Below the pieces are notes generated by a model. The model saw only the letters and a program-made list of their open reading frames with translations, made no database searches and was not told the DNA's origin. Positions 18,096 through 26,364 of a stretch of DNA of 64,000 nucleotides are shown here, one piece after another. Where the stretch lies: positions 3,433,312 through 3,497,311 of the forward strand of contig NZ_CP025025.1 in NCBI RefSeq assembly GCF_002874535.1, in the 5' to 3' direction. This DNA is from Mesobacillus jeotgali. GTDB lineage: Bacteria; Bacillota; Bacilli; Bacillales; Cytobacillaceae. The translations under genes were made by a program, and so were the position numbers. How positions within the stretch are numbered: position 1 is the first letter of the stretch; the number at the start of each line of letters is the position of its first letter.

Positions 18096-19460
18096 CTATA
18101 AGAGACCATGTTTATTAAGTTTTTCATAAAGTGTTGACCTGCTGACCCCCAGCTCCCTTCCCACCAGAACTTTGTCATCTTTATTTCTTTCAAGACTTTG
18201 CATCAGTACCCATTTTTCTGTTTCTTCAACAATATCCTTAAGCTTCTTGTTATTGAATCGATACATAGCTGTCTGCGTTTGCAGGTAATCCGGCAGGGAA
18301 TCCAGTGTAATCTGTTCTCCTTTTGTCAAATGGACCGCAGCCTCGATGACATTTTCCAATTCGCGAATATTACCCGGCCAGCTATATGATTTCAATATTT
18401 CCATGACACTCCTTTCAATCCCTGCAATCCGCTTGCCTAACCGATTCGTGACTTTGTCGATAAAATGGGCAATCAGCAATTTTAAATCCTCTGCTCGTTC
18501 CCTTAGTGGGGGAACGCTGAAAGGAACGACATTGATCCGGTAAAAAAGATCCTCCCTAAATCGCTTCTCTTCAATCATGTTCTCGAGCGGTCTGTTAGTG
18601 GCGGCGATAATCCGGACATCAACCGAAATCGATTTTGTTGAACCAATTGGTTCTATTTCCCCATCCTGCAAGGCACGCAAAAGTTTTACCTGCATGCTTA
18701 GGGGCATATCCCCGATTTCATCCAGGAAGAGCGTCCCGCCATTAGCCAGCTGAAATTTCCCCTTTTTCCCTCCTTTTTTCGCGCCTGTAAACGCTCCTTC
18801 CTCATAGCCAAATAACTCGGATTCAAGCAGGTTTTCAGGTATTGCTCCGCAATTCACCTTAATGAACGGCTTCTGGCTCCTGCTGCTTAACTGGTGGATA
18901 CTGTGGGCAAACAATTCCTTCCCTGTTCCACTCTCACCCCTAATCAGAATCGAAATATCGCTATTGGATACCATTTTAACTTTTTCTTTTAAACTGATAA
19001 TCTGCTGCGATTCACCAAGGATGTCATCAAGCGTATATTTTACGCCAGAATCAATTTTCTGAATGTATGGCTGCATCCTGGTCAGCAGGCTTTTAACATG
19101 GCTGTCCATTTTCATCCATTCCTGAGTATCCCGGAAAAATACAGTCCCAAATGCGGCAATTACCTCGCCATTTTTAATGATGGGCACCCGATTTGCAATC
19201 ATGTAATTGCCCTTGATAAATTGCAAGTCAGCCAGTTCTTCTTTTCCAGTCTGGGCCACAATATGCATCCTGGTATTCTCGATCACTTCGGTCACATGCC
19301 TGCCAATCGTCTCTTCACGATTGACCTCAAGGAATTCACAATAATTATGATTGATATAGATGATTCTACCTTCTCGATCAACAACAACAAGCCATTCAAA
19401 GGCATTCTCGACAATGGTTTCAATAATATCTGCCGGGATCTGTAAAAGCTTTGCATTCAT
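18096..19460 (-). CDS. Sigma-54-dependent enhancer-binding transcriptional activator (PAS-AAA-Fis)
   Basis: A 454-residue activator. Residues about 10-120 form a PAS sensor (EWLVVVDREGRIIYINHNY). Residues about 150-380 form the AAA+ domain with Walker A GESGTGKE, the sigma-54 contact loop EGAFTGAKKGG, and Walker B GTLFLDEIGDM. Residues about 415-454 are a Fis-type HTH (VGRELGVSRSTLYEKLNKHG). It binds DNA and remodels sigma-54 RNA polymerase. ATG at 19460 follows CCAGGTGACAAATT. Its position and orientation make it the likely activator of the downstream operon; the PAS ligand is unknown. Confidence 0.93.
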   Translation of the reverse strand: MNAKLLQIPADIIETIVENAFEWLVVVDREGRIIYINHNYCEFLEVNREETIGRHVTEVIENTRMHIVAQTGKEELADLQFIKGNYMIANRVPIIKNGEVIAAFGTVFFRDTQEWMKMDSHVKSLLTRMQPYIQKIDSGVKYTLDDILGESQQIISLKEKVKMVSNSDISILIRGESGTGKELFAHSIHQLSSRSQKPFIKVNCGAIPENLLESELFGYEEGAFTGAKKGGKKGKFQLANGGTLFLDEIGDMPLSMQVKLLRALQDGEIEPIGSTKSISVDVRIIAATNRPLENMIEEKRFREDLFYRINVVPFSVPPLRERAEDLKLLIAHFIDKVTNRLGKRIAGIERSVMEILKSYSWPGNIRELENVIEAAVHLTKGEQITLDSLPDYLQTQTAMYRFNNKKLKDIVEETEKWVLMQSLERNKDDKVLVGRELGVSRSTLYEKLNKHGLL

Positions 19461-19526
19461 AATTTGTCACCTGGTTTTTTCTTTTGATTTTATCACATTT
19501 TTCTGAAAACAATATACAGGCATAAA

Positions 19527-19551
19527 AAAAGCACCTTAAAATAGGTGCTTT
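19527..19551 (-). terminator. Terminator of cueP
   Basis: Minus-strand stem AAGCACCT/AGGTGCTT with A-rich loop, followed by a T-run; just past the cueP stop. Confidence 0.85.
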
Positions 19552-19554
19552 AGT

Positions 19555-20082
19555 CTACATTAGCTGCATTGTTGTAATACAAGTCGCGTCATTCTCAAAA
19601 GTAGATATTTCTGATTCAACAGTTTTACCATTGTGTCCAATCTTTGTTTTGAACTTTTGATCCCTTGGAAGCCACAAATCGATGAATCCATTCTGATGGG
19701 ATGTCATTTTCTCATCAACGATCACGTTTCCATCCTCATCCTCAATATATACATCAAACTCTTTTTCAACCAGTTCACCTTGACAACCTGTCAAGCTATG
19801 ATTCGTTCAAGGATGGGTTTGATTTTCATATGGCGCGATTGAGACGAAGAAGTCTTCTTCCGAAATATCGTAGACTTGCTTGTCCCCTTCACTGTCAGCA
19901 ATTGTCAGCTCTTGTGAGGTGATGGAAGCCTTGTGATCCTTATTTTTGCCCGCGCTGTAATCACTCACCAATTCCTTGATGTTTTGTTGTTGTTTTTCAG
20001 GTTCAGCAGATTCTTCCCCGCCATTACAGGCAGTCAATAAACCCGCAGCCAAAAACACAATTCCGAGGATTTTAAATTTCAA
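19555..20082 (-). CDS. cueP: CueP-family copper-binding lipoprotein with in-frame UGA at a conserved cysteine
   Basis: Reading through one UGA gives a 175-residue CueP-like lipoprotein. TTG at 20082 follows AAGGAGG by eight bases; the signal is MKFKILGIVFLAAGLLTAC, with a lipobox cysteine at residue 19. Family blocks follow: LVSDYSAGKNKDHKASITSQ, EEDFFVSIAPYENQTHP, then the UGA (codon 92, 19807-19809), then TNHSLTGCQGELVEKEFDVY, GFIDLWLPRD and STFENDATCITTMQL. The family has Cys at the UGA position and again eight residues on and near the C-terminus. The CueP family binds copper in the envelope. The frame after the UGA is intact for 84 codons. Either selenocysteine or a nonsense mutation explains this; see findings. 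Confidence 0.75.
19779..19795 (-). other. Stem-loop 18 nt after the cueP UGA, SECIS-like
   Basis: Minus-strand CTTGACA-GGU-TGTCAAG: a perfect seven-base-pair stem with a three-base GGU loop. The loop begins 18 nucleotides after UGA and has G in its first two positions, matching the general bacterial SECIS pattern (loop G, roughly 16-37 nucleotides from UGA, short stem). The same bases also encode conserved residues. Confidence 0.5.
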
Positions 20083-20111
20083 CCCATTCACCTCCTTGTT
20101 TTTCAAAGATG

Positions 20112-20179
20112 ATTATATCATAATCTCACAGTTCTATTTTAGATGTAAAATATGCATTTTTTATCGAGAAAAAATGCAT
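20112..20179 (-). promoter_or_regulatory. cueP promoter and upstream dyad
   Basis: Minus-strand extended -10 TGATATAAT (TATAAT at 20112-20117). About 55 bases upstream of the expected start is a perfect 11-base inverted repeat, ATGCATTTTTT/AAAAAATGCAT, at 20152-20179. No CsoR- or CueR-like operator is recognisable. Confidence 0.5.
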
Positions 20180-20221
20180 AAATTGTGACCGATAAGTCCA
20201 GACAAACTCCGAAATTTTTAA

Positions 20222-20250
20222 AAAGGAGCCGGGCACATCGCCCAACTCCT
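20222..20250 (-). terminator. Terminator of yttB
   Basis: Minus-strand stem GGAGTTGGGC/GCCCGGCTCC with loop GATGT, followed by TTTTT. Confidence 0.85.
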
Positions 20251-20259
20251 TACTACTTC

Positions 20260-21444
20260 TTATGCTTGTGCAGCCACATTGTGCGATTCCTTTAGTTTTC
20301 GATCGTAAATTACGGTAGTGAAGATCCCGACAAACATGAGCGCAATCAAAATCGCGAATAGCATTGGCATACCGTATAGGTCGACTAGGATTCCACCCAT
20401 CAGCGGGCCAATCATCCTTCCGCCAGTTGCGGTGCTGTTGACGATTCCCTGGTAAAAGCCTTCCCGGCCTTTTGGCGCCAGGTCATTTGCGATCGTAGGA
20501 ACCGCCGGCCAGATCAGCATTTCCCCAATCGTCAGGATCACCATACCAGCCACGAAGCCTGAGAATGCATTAGCTCCTGCAGCAACCGCATAGGAAACCA
20601 TGAAGATGACCATGCCAATGATGATTTGCAGCTTCAGTTTATTCTGGAAAGGCTTGATCAGCCTGTTTACAACTGGCTGGCCAAGAACGATCAAAGCACC
20701 GTTGATTGTCCAAAGGATACTATATTGGTTAAGGGAAATGTTCAATTCCTGAGTATAAGCTGCGATCGTTGTTTGCCACTGTACGTAGCCAACCCAGCAA
20801 AGCAAGTAGCCAACAGCAAGGATCAGAAGCGCATACAGCTTTGTATGGCTTTTTATGGCGCCATTTTCCTTGAGGACGTTCGTTTGCTTCGCTGCCCTGG
20901 TGTCGATACTGCGATAGCCGAAGATGGCAATCATCATGAATACCAGGTACATGGCTGCGTTCGCCATGAAAATCAGCTGGAATGAATAAGATGCGACTAG
21001 CCCGCCAAGCGCAGCTCCAACCGCCACTCCAAGGTTCTGTGCCACATAAATGGCATTGAACGCTTTACGGCCGCCTTCCTTCCAAACCGACCCCGCCATT
21101 GCATACATTGCGGGAAAAACGATTCCAGAACCAAAGCCTACCAGTGTCAAAAAGAAAATATACTGCGGCCAGCCGGGCCATAAGGTCAAGCCAAGCAGCG
21201 CCATGATGGTAATGCTGATTCCTAGAATAATAGACTTATAGCCGCCAATTTTATCAAAAAGACTGCCGCCAAAAAGATTGCCAATAACACTGGCAGCTGA
21301 GTTCAGCATCAGAATAATTCCGGCAACAGATAACGATTTGCCGAGATGCTCATGTATATAGATGGTGTTCAGAGGCCATAAAAACGAAGATCCAGTAACA
21401 TTGACTGCCATCCCGATAATTAAAAGCCACAAGGCTCGCGGCAT
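20260..21444 (-). CDS. yttB: MFS transporter (YttB family)
   Basis: A 394-residue major facilitator with 12 predicted helices. The intracellular loop 2-3 motif reads GGSLFDKIGGYKS, and loop 8-9 matches too; C-terminal VYDRKLKESHNVA is cytosolic. It resembles the YttB/MDR-type transporter that lies near leuS in B. subtilis. The transported substrate is not known. ATG at 21444 follows GAAAGAAGGCG. It is upstream of cueP by about 150 bases and has its own terminator, so the two are separate units. A MITE-like repeat lies immediately upstream. Confidence 0.8.
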   Translation of the reverse strand: MPRALWLLIIGMAVNVTGSSFLWPLNTIYIHEHLGKSLSVAGIILMLNSAASVIGNLFGGSLFDKIGGYKSIILGISITIMALLGLTLWPGWPQYIFFLTLVGFGSGIVFPAMYAMAGSVWKEGGRKAFNAIYVAQNLGVAVGAALGGLVASYSFQLIFMANAAMYLVFMMIAIFGYRSIDTRAAKQTNVLKENGAIKSHTKLYALLILAVGYLLCWVGYVQWQTTIAAYTQELNISLNQYSILWTINGALIVLGQPVVNRLIKPFQNKLKLQIIIGMVIFMVSYAVAAGANAFSGFVAGMVILTIGEMLIWPAVPTIANDLAPKGREGFYQGIVNSTATGGRMIGPLMGGILVDLYGMPMLFAILIALMFVGIFTTVIYDRKLKESHNVAAQA

Positions 21445-21487
21445 GAAAAACGCCTTCTTTCATTAAATAAGTTTCGAAAAAACAAAA

Positions 21488-21721
21488 AGCGTAAGCGCCT
21501 TGTTCCGCCCCGACAAGCACTGGAGGGCCGACCGGTGAAGTCGTTCTTTGACTTCATTGGGCGGACCGAAAACGAAAAGTAGAGGCGACTGTCCAACTCC
21601 GACAAGCGCTGGAGGGCCTGCCTGTGAAGTCGTTCTTTGACTTCATGGGCAGGACCGAAGCGTCTCGAGGAGTTAGGAGCCGCAGCTGGACAAGTGACTC
21701 AAGGGGCTAGGCGCTGGAGCT
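21488..21721. repeat. MITE-like intergenic repeat, copy 2 (subtype B)
   Basis: 234 bp, same ends and first TGAAGTC/GACTTCA hairpin as copy 1, but the interior is replaced by a second, nested unit with its own AACTCCGACAAGCGCTGGAG start, a second TGAAGTC-GTTCTTT-GACTTCA hairpin and AGGAGTT end. The nested module is shared with copy 5. Confidence 0.85.
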
Positions 21722-21911
21722 GGATTCAGAAAAACATATATAGTTACCAAAACGGTATTTACTTTTAATTCCTTTTAGAATACCAAAGTAATTTTAGTGG
21801 TTTTCACAATTGGATGCAATAGGAATTTATGCGGGGGTATGAAGTTGAAATTTTCTATTTTTTCGTTGGGAATTTATTTAATTAACTGGAAAAAAGCCGC
21901 GTTTTTTTCCA

Positions 21912-22010
21912 GTTTGCGAATAAACAACTATTTTTTGCGAATAAAAGCTGGTTTTTTGCGAATAAATTAATTTTTTTGCGAACAAATACAGTTTATTGCG
22001 AATAAAACTT
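21912..22010. repeat. Array of TTTGCGAATAAA motifs with 20-21 bp period
   Basis: GCGA(A)(T/C)AAA cores begin at 21916, 21937, 21958, 21978 and 21998 (steps 21, 21, 20, 20). Each is preceded by a T-run. The motif is nearly constant and the bases between differ. Confidence 0.85.
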
Positions 22011-22164
22011 AATTACCCTCATAAAGATAACCATTTTTTCACATTTTGATTTTCGTTAAACCATTTCCTTTATCACCACTAGTTTTCAATTGAAAATTTG
22101 AAATTCCCTTACTTTCCATATAGCATGAACTATTTTTCTTGACTCCCTATGAAATTTCTGCAAA

Positions 22165-22208
22165 ACTAAAGAAAACACCGTACAAACTACCATTTGCACA
22201 GTGTTTTC
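22165..22208 (-). terminator. Terminator of the ccm-nrfHA operon
   Basis: Minus-strand stem GAAAACACTGTGCAAA/TTTGTACGGTGTTTTC, followed by TTTAGTTTT, 32 bases past the nrfA stop. Confidence 0.8.
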
Positions 22209-22239
22209 GTATTTATCTTTTCTCTAAATTTACTATTCT

Positions 22240-23673
22240 CTATTTTTTCGGAGCTGGCTGTTGTGCTGGGAAGTAACTGTTCACTGCTTTTTCTTTCTTC
22301 TTGAAGTTATCTTTTTCGTCGTAAACAGCCTTCTTCACTTTTTCAATCTCTTCTTTGACCTCTTCTAGATTTACGCCTTTCTTGGTCAATTCCTCGATTG
22401 CAAGATTGATTGCCTCATTTGACTCTTCAATCGATACCCTCAATGAATCCATTGCTCCCTGCGGATTATGGAATCCTGCTGCACTCTCAGCCGCGACGAA
22501 ATCCCAGAACCATTGTCCTTTTCTAACATGCTCCTGAGCCTGCTTGATTTTCTCCTCACTTACACCAGAAGTAATCATCTTATTTACGTAATAGTGTGAG
22601 GTAATTGATATATCCTCGGCCTTATGAAGTGCTTCCATATGTTTATCCTGGATACCGATTACACGCTCTTTCAGTTCATCCATATCCCGGTTGGTATGGC
22701 AGGTTGCACATGACCGATCCATGGTCTTCAGTGGAGATGTCCACCAGTGTGAGCTGATTTTCTTTTTTCCATCCACTCTGTCATATGGCATGTGACAGTC
22801 TGAACATGTGACGCCAGCTTCACCGTGCGGACCTTCGATATGAGTCTCAAAGTCAGGGTGCTGTGCTTTTAGCATTGGCGTACCTGAAACATTGTGGATC
22901 CAGTCCTTCTCGAAACCTTGTTCCTTTGCCGTTGTCTCATAATACTCGTACATATCTTCAGGCTCGAAGCCGTTTGCCCAAGGATAAGTTACTTCTCCGT
23001 TATCTGCAGCAAAATAGTACTCTACGTGGCACTGGCCGCAAACATAGTTCCTCATATCATTCTTCGTTGGGTTGGACATGTCGATTCCCTGTGATTCCAT
23101 TGCTTTAATGAAGCTAGGACGGGTAACCCTCAAGTCCATTGTCTGTGGATCATGGCAATCTGAGCAGCCGATTGGTGAATGGCCCATCGCTTCTGCTTTT
23201 GGCCAGATATCTTTGTTAAAATTGCCTCCCCAGTAATCGTCTCCCATTTCCTCAATCAGGTGAGGAACAGCAGTCGACTTACAAGTTAAGCATGATCCGA
23301 TTGATTTGTCAGTGATACGCGCGATTGCCCGGACATCCTCATTTGCATAGATATGGCCGCGATCTTCATTGTACTCAGTCGCAAAGCCATAGCCGTTAAA
23401 AAGGACTGGCAGATACGGTTCTTTGTCATGGTCGAACTTGCTTCGTTTGACGGAACCGCTGTACTTCGTATCCTCCATTTTTTCATTTTGCTTGTAGCTG
23501 TCATATTGCAGCGGGAAAAGGTCCTTGAAGGCCTCATTGCTGATTTCATCTTTGCTCAGCCCCGTTTTCAGCTCGCTTGCGGAAGTCGCTTCTTCTTCCG
23601 AGCTGGAGCAGCCTGTTATGATGAGCATGACAGCCGCAAGGAGCAAGAATGCCCAGCGGAAATTTCTAGCCAT
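22240..23673 (-). CDS. nrfA: Pentahaem ammonifying nitrite reductase catalytic subunit
   Basis: A 477-residue lipoprotein-type (lipobox ITGC, Cys22) cytochrome c552 that reduces nitrite to ammonium at the outer face of the membrane. The active haem has the lysine ligand motif CLTCK (Cys128, Cys131, Lys132). Four CXXCH motifs follow at 170-174, 212-216, 290-294 and 322-326. Active-site candidates are Arg115, Tyr219 in VEYYF and His278 in ETHIEGPHGEAG, with a conserved SSHWWTSP. Its ATG overlaps the nrfH stop. Attachment of the CXXCK haem normally needs a dedicated lyase component; only the Ccm set of this operon is present here. Confidence 0.95.
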   Translation of the reverse strand: MARNFRWAFLLLAAVMLIITGCSSSEEEATSASELKTGLSKDEISNEAFKDLFPLQYDSYKQNEKMEDTKYSGSVKRSKFDHDKEPYLPVLFNGYGFATEYNEDRGHIYANEDVRAIARITDKSIGSCLTCKSTAVPHLIEEMGDDYWGGNFNKDIWPKAEAMGHSPIGCSDCHDPQTMDLRVTRPSFIKAMESQGIDMSNPTKNDMRNYVCGQCHVEYYFAADNGEVTYPWANGFEPEDMYEYYETTAKEQGFEKDWIHNVSGTPMLKAQHPDFETHIEGPHGEAGVTCSDCHMPYDRVDGKKKISSHWWTSPLKTMDRSCATCHTNRDMDELKERVIGIQDKHMEALHKAEDISITSHYYVNKMITSGVSEEKIKQAQEHVRKGQWFWDFVAAESAAGFHNPQGAMDSLRVSIEESNEAINLAIEELTKKGVNLEEVKEEIEKVKKAVYDEKDNFKKKEKAVNSYFPAQQPAPKK

Positions 23674-24190
23674 TGTTCATCGTACCTCCTTTATTTTCTA
23701 AAAGCTCGCCTGGTTTCGGCGGTTTATAATAGTCTTCTGTTTTAAAGCCTTTGCCGTGCGGTATTGCCTGGTGGCAGCTTGAACAGCTGTCTTTCGCATC
23801 ATGTGAAACGTTGTCCAGCGTATTCTCATGGCAACTGATGCAGTTCTCATTTATGACTTCCTCAGAACCTTCCGTTGCGTGCAGTACCTTCGGAATTTTT
23901 GCCTCGCCCAGTGTATTGAAATACACATGCGTCATTCCGGCCTTTGCCTTATAGGTGTATTTATTAACCATGCTATCATGCGGCAAATGGCAGTCGCCGC
24001 AGGACAGACCGGCGTGGTTGGAATCAGAGAACGAGTCATGGACCTCTGTCATGATATGGCAGCTCGAGCAAAATTCAGGTGAATCCGTATAAGCAAGCGT
24101 TTTGACAGTGACGACAGAAACAATGATTCCAGCAAATACGCCAATGAATAACAGCATCTTTTTGTCTATTCCCAGTAGCTTTTTCAGCAT
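23666..24190 (-). CDS. nrfH: Tetrahaem menaquinol dehydrogenase NrfH
   Basis: A 174-residue NapC/NirT-family protein with one N-terminal transmembrane helix (residues about 11-33) and four CXXCH motifs: CSSCHIM (41), CGDCHLP (64), CISCHEN (117) and CSSCHQA (136). The first haem motif continues to the Met ligand typical of NrfH. It oxidises menaquinol and hands electrons to NrfA. ATG at 24190 follows GGGAGG; the longer frame to 24253 lacks a site. It is followed without a gap by nrfA, forming the NrfHA complex. Confidence 0.93.
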   Translation of the reverse strand: MLKKLLGIDKKMLLFIGVFAGIIVSVVTVKTLAYTDSPEFCSSCHIMTEVHDSFSDSNHAGLSCGDCHLPHDSMVNKYTYKAKAGMTHVYFNTLGEAKIPKVLHATEGSEEVINENCISCHENTLDNVSHDAKDSCSSCHQAIPHGKGFKTEDYYKPPKPGELLENKGGTMNNG

Positions 24191-24296
24191 CTTTTTCACC
24201 TCCCTTAAAGCGGATTCTCGCAATCTACTAAAAGCTGTCTTCGTATGATTCAACCGAAAACAGCTTTATTAAAACACTGATGTGCTTTAACCAAGG

Positions 24297-24803
24297 TTAT
24301 GGTGAAACTTTTTCCTGGATCATTCTGATTAAATCGTCCTTCGTTGTCGGGCCGGAGAAACGTTCAACAATGACGCCGTTTCCATCAATGATGATAGTTT
24401 CAGGCTGGCCGATGACGTTGTAATCTTTTGAAATGTCTTCTTTTGTATCTAAAAGATACGTAAGCTCAGAGCCGCTTTCCGAGATGTATTTTTCCATTCG
24501 TTTTTTCGATTCGCCTTTAGCGAGGATCAAAAGCTTTGCTTCCTTATACTCTTTGCCGAACGCTTCCAGTTCAGGAGCTTCGTCAATGCACGGTGCGCAC
24601 CAGGTTGCGAAAAAGTTAAGGACCACTGGCTGGCCTTTAAAATCCGATAATTTATAAGTGTTGCCTTCGATATCCTGCAGCTCAAAATCGATGGACTGGT
24701 CACCAGGCTGGGCCGCTGCTTTTCCTCCCAGTCCGCTGACCAAAAAGCCGAGAACTCCGATGACGGCAGCGATGACAATGATCGGAACAATCTTTTTGCC
24801 CAT
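24297..24803 (-). CDS. ccmG: Membrane-anchored thioredoxin-like protein (CcmG/ResA-like)
   Basis: A 168-residue protein with an N-terminal membrane anchor (residues about 5-25) and a thioredoxin fold outside. The active site is FFATWCAPCIDEAPEL (CXXC at about residues 65-68) and the cis-proline loop is VIGQPETIIIDGNG. In Ccm systems such a protein reduces apocytochrome or CcmH thiols. The stop leads straight to nrfH. ATG at 24803 with GTGGGTG is preferred over GTG at 24812. ResA and CcmG cannot be separated by sequence alone. Confidence 0.85.
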   Translation of the reverse strand: MGKKIVPIIVIAAVIGVLGFLVSGLGGKAAAQPGDQSIDFELQDIEGNTYKLSDFKGQPVVLNFFATWCAPCIDEAPELEAFGKEYKEAKLLILAKGESKKRMEKYISESGSELTYLLDTKEDISKDYNVIGQPETIIIDGNGVIVERFSGPTTKDDLIRMIQEKVSP

Positions 24804-24818
24804 TCTATTCACCCACTT

Positions 24819-24950
24819 TTAAAAATCTGAGTTCCATTCTTCTAGTAGTTCGAGCTCTTTCTTCAGCTGCTTCTGGCGGCGGCCAAGCACTACTACATAA
24901 CCAGCGATCAACGTCCAAATAACTGAGTAAGCCATGAATAAGTAAGTCAT
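24819..24950 (-). CDS. ccmD: CcmD-like small membrane protein
   Basis: A 43-residue frame, too short for standard ORF screens: MTYLFMAYSVIWTLIAGYVV, then a charged tail with RRQKQLKKELELLEEW. One hydrophobic helix followed by basic and acidic tail is the CcmD pattern, which bridges CcmABC and holo-CcmE. ATG at 24950 follows AAGGAGGAGTATAAA. It lies directly between ccmC and ccmG. Confidence 0.85.
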   Translation of the reverse strand: MTYLFMAYSVIWTLIAGYVVVLGRRQKQLKKELELLEEWNSDF

Positions 24951-24970
24951 TTTATACTCCTCCTTAGTAA

Positions 24971-25681
24971 TTAGCCTGCAAGCTTTTCAATTGCTTTTGA
25001 CTTTGCCTTCTTGACGATATGCCTCATTTTTTCGATTTCGATGCCTTTTCGCATCAGGAACGCGTAAAGTACGGTAATCGTAAAAATCGAGAACAGCAGT
25101 GCGACGAGCATATCAGGTTCGATTCCGCCGCCCGACTGGTTTTTGCCTTCACCGAAAACGACTGGATGCAGCTTCGTGTTCCACCAGCGGATTGCCATGA
25201 AGACAATCGGAACATTGATGACACCAATGATCCCAAAAACAGCTGATAGTCTTGCGATTTTCTCCATTGAACCGTCCATCTTGCGGACGAACAGGTAAGC
25301 AACGTAGATGAACCATAGAATCAGGGTTGTCGCGAGACGCGGCTCCCAAGTCCACCATGTATTCCAGCTTGATTTTCCCCAGATCATCCCGGTAATCAGT
25401 GTGATTGTTGTGAAAAGTACACCAATTTCAGCTGAGATTCCGGCATTGATATGATGCTGAAGTCTTGGTTTAATCAGCACCCTCACGCTGTAATAGCCAA
25501 CGACTCCAAAGGCCAAAAAGGCTACCCAGGCACTGCCGACATGAAAGTAGAAAATTTTCTGTGAAGCTCCCATTATCCTTTCAACAGGCGACCATATAAA
25601 AATCAGATAAAGTGCTATGAAAACTGTCGGAATCAAAGTAAACAGCAACAGCCGGTCGATTATGCCAGTATTTTTTTTCAT
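24971..25681 (-). CDS. ccmC: Haem-exporting ABC permease subunit CcmC
   Basis: A 236-residue protein with six predicted helices and the haem-handling WWD domain WGKSSWNTWWTWEPRLATTL near residue 120. Conserved histidine candidates are HVGSAW near residue 48 and LHPVVF near residue 186. CcmC loads haem onto CcmE. ATG at 25681 overlaps the ccmB stop by one base and follows GGAGGG; the frame continues upstream inside ccmB without need. In the usual acidic position of the WWD motif the sequence reads WEPRL rather than WDARL. Confidence 0.9.
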   Translation of the reverse strand: MKKNTGIIDRLLLFTLIPTVFIALYLIFIWSPVERIMGASQKIFYFHVGSAWVAFLAFGVVGYYSVRVLIKPRLQHHINAGISAEIGVLFTTITLITGMIWGKSSWNTWWTWEPRLATTLILWFIYVAYLFVRKMDGSMEKIARLSAVFGIIGVINVPIVFMAIRWWNTKLHPVVFGEGKNQSGGGIEPDMLVALLFSIFTITVLYAFLMRKGIEIEKMRHIVKKAKSKAIEKLAG

Positions 25682-26364
25682 CAAGATCCCTCCATAATAA
25701 ATTCGAATAAGAAAAAGCATGCAGCCAGGAACAATAAATCGTAAGCAGCCATCAGCCTGATCCAGGAAGCTGCATCTGCAATCATCTCATTTTCAAGAAT
25801 GATCCTTGTTGCCTGGACCCCAGCGATCAGCAACGGGCTTAGCAGCGGCAGCAGCAACACCGGCAAAAGCATCTCGCTGTTCTTCGCGTTTGCCGATAGC
25901 GCTGCCAGGAAGGTCCCGACGATGATGAAGCCGAGCGTACCGATGATGACCACAAGGATGAACCAGCTTACTTTCCCAAAGAAGCGGTAGTCGAACAGCA
26001 GGAATAGCACTGGAATGCTGACCAGCTGCACTGCCGTTACGAGTATGAAGTTCGCCAAAACCTTTCCAAGATAGATGCTGGAAGGGTCGATTGGTGCCGA
26101 ACGCAATCCTGTCAGGGCATCGTTTTCGTGCTCAGAAAGGAATGAACGGTTCAATCCCAGGATTCCGGAAAAAACGGTGATCAGCCAGACGAGCCCTGGA
26201 ATGACGGCCTTTACCATATTGTTTGTCGGATCGAATGCAAAGCTGAAGATCAGGACGACGAGACTCGAGAAGATGACCATCATGCCGATTGTCTGCTTTG
26301 TCTTGACCTCATTGCTCAGGTCTTTACTGGCGATCGTCCACGCATCTCTAAGGATTGAAATCAT
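25681..26364 (-). CDS. ccmB: CcmB haem-exporter ABC permease
   Basis: A 227-residue permease with six hydrophobic helices, matching the CcmB family over its length: FVGTAWITVFSG-like entry here VIPGLVWLITVFSGILGLNR, then ALTGLRSAPIDPSSIYLGK (the cytosolic loop that meets CcmA). It works with CcmA to release holo-CcmE from CcmC. Starts four bases before the ccmA stop; ends overlapping ccmC, so translational coupling is likely. Confidence 0.88.
   Translation of the reverse strand: MISILRDAWTIASKDLSNEVKTKQTIGMMVIFSSLVVLIFSFAFDPTNNMVKAVIPGLVWLITVFSGILGLNRSFLSEHENDALTGLRSAPIDPSSIYLGKVLANFILVTAVQLVSIPVLFLLFDYRFFGKVSWFILVVIIGTLGFIIVGTFLAALSANAKNSEMLLPVLLLPLLSPLLIAGVQATRIILENEMIADAASWIRLMAAYDLLFLAACFFLFEFIMEGS

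Larger units (their letters stand above)
21722..22239. other. Gene-free region upstream of yttB and downstream of nrfA
   Basis: Apart from the GCGAATAAA array (21912-22010) and the nrfA terminator, about 300 bases of AT-rich sequence hold no open frame with a ribosome binding site. Confidence 0.5.
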
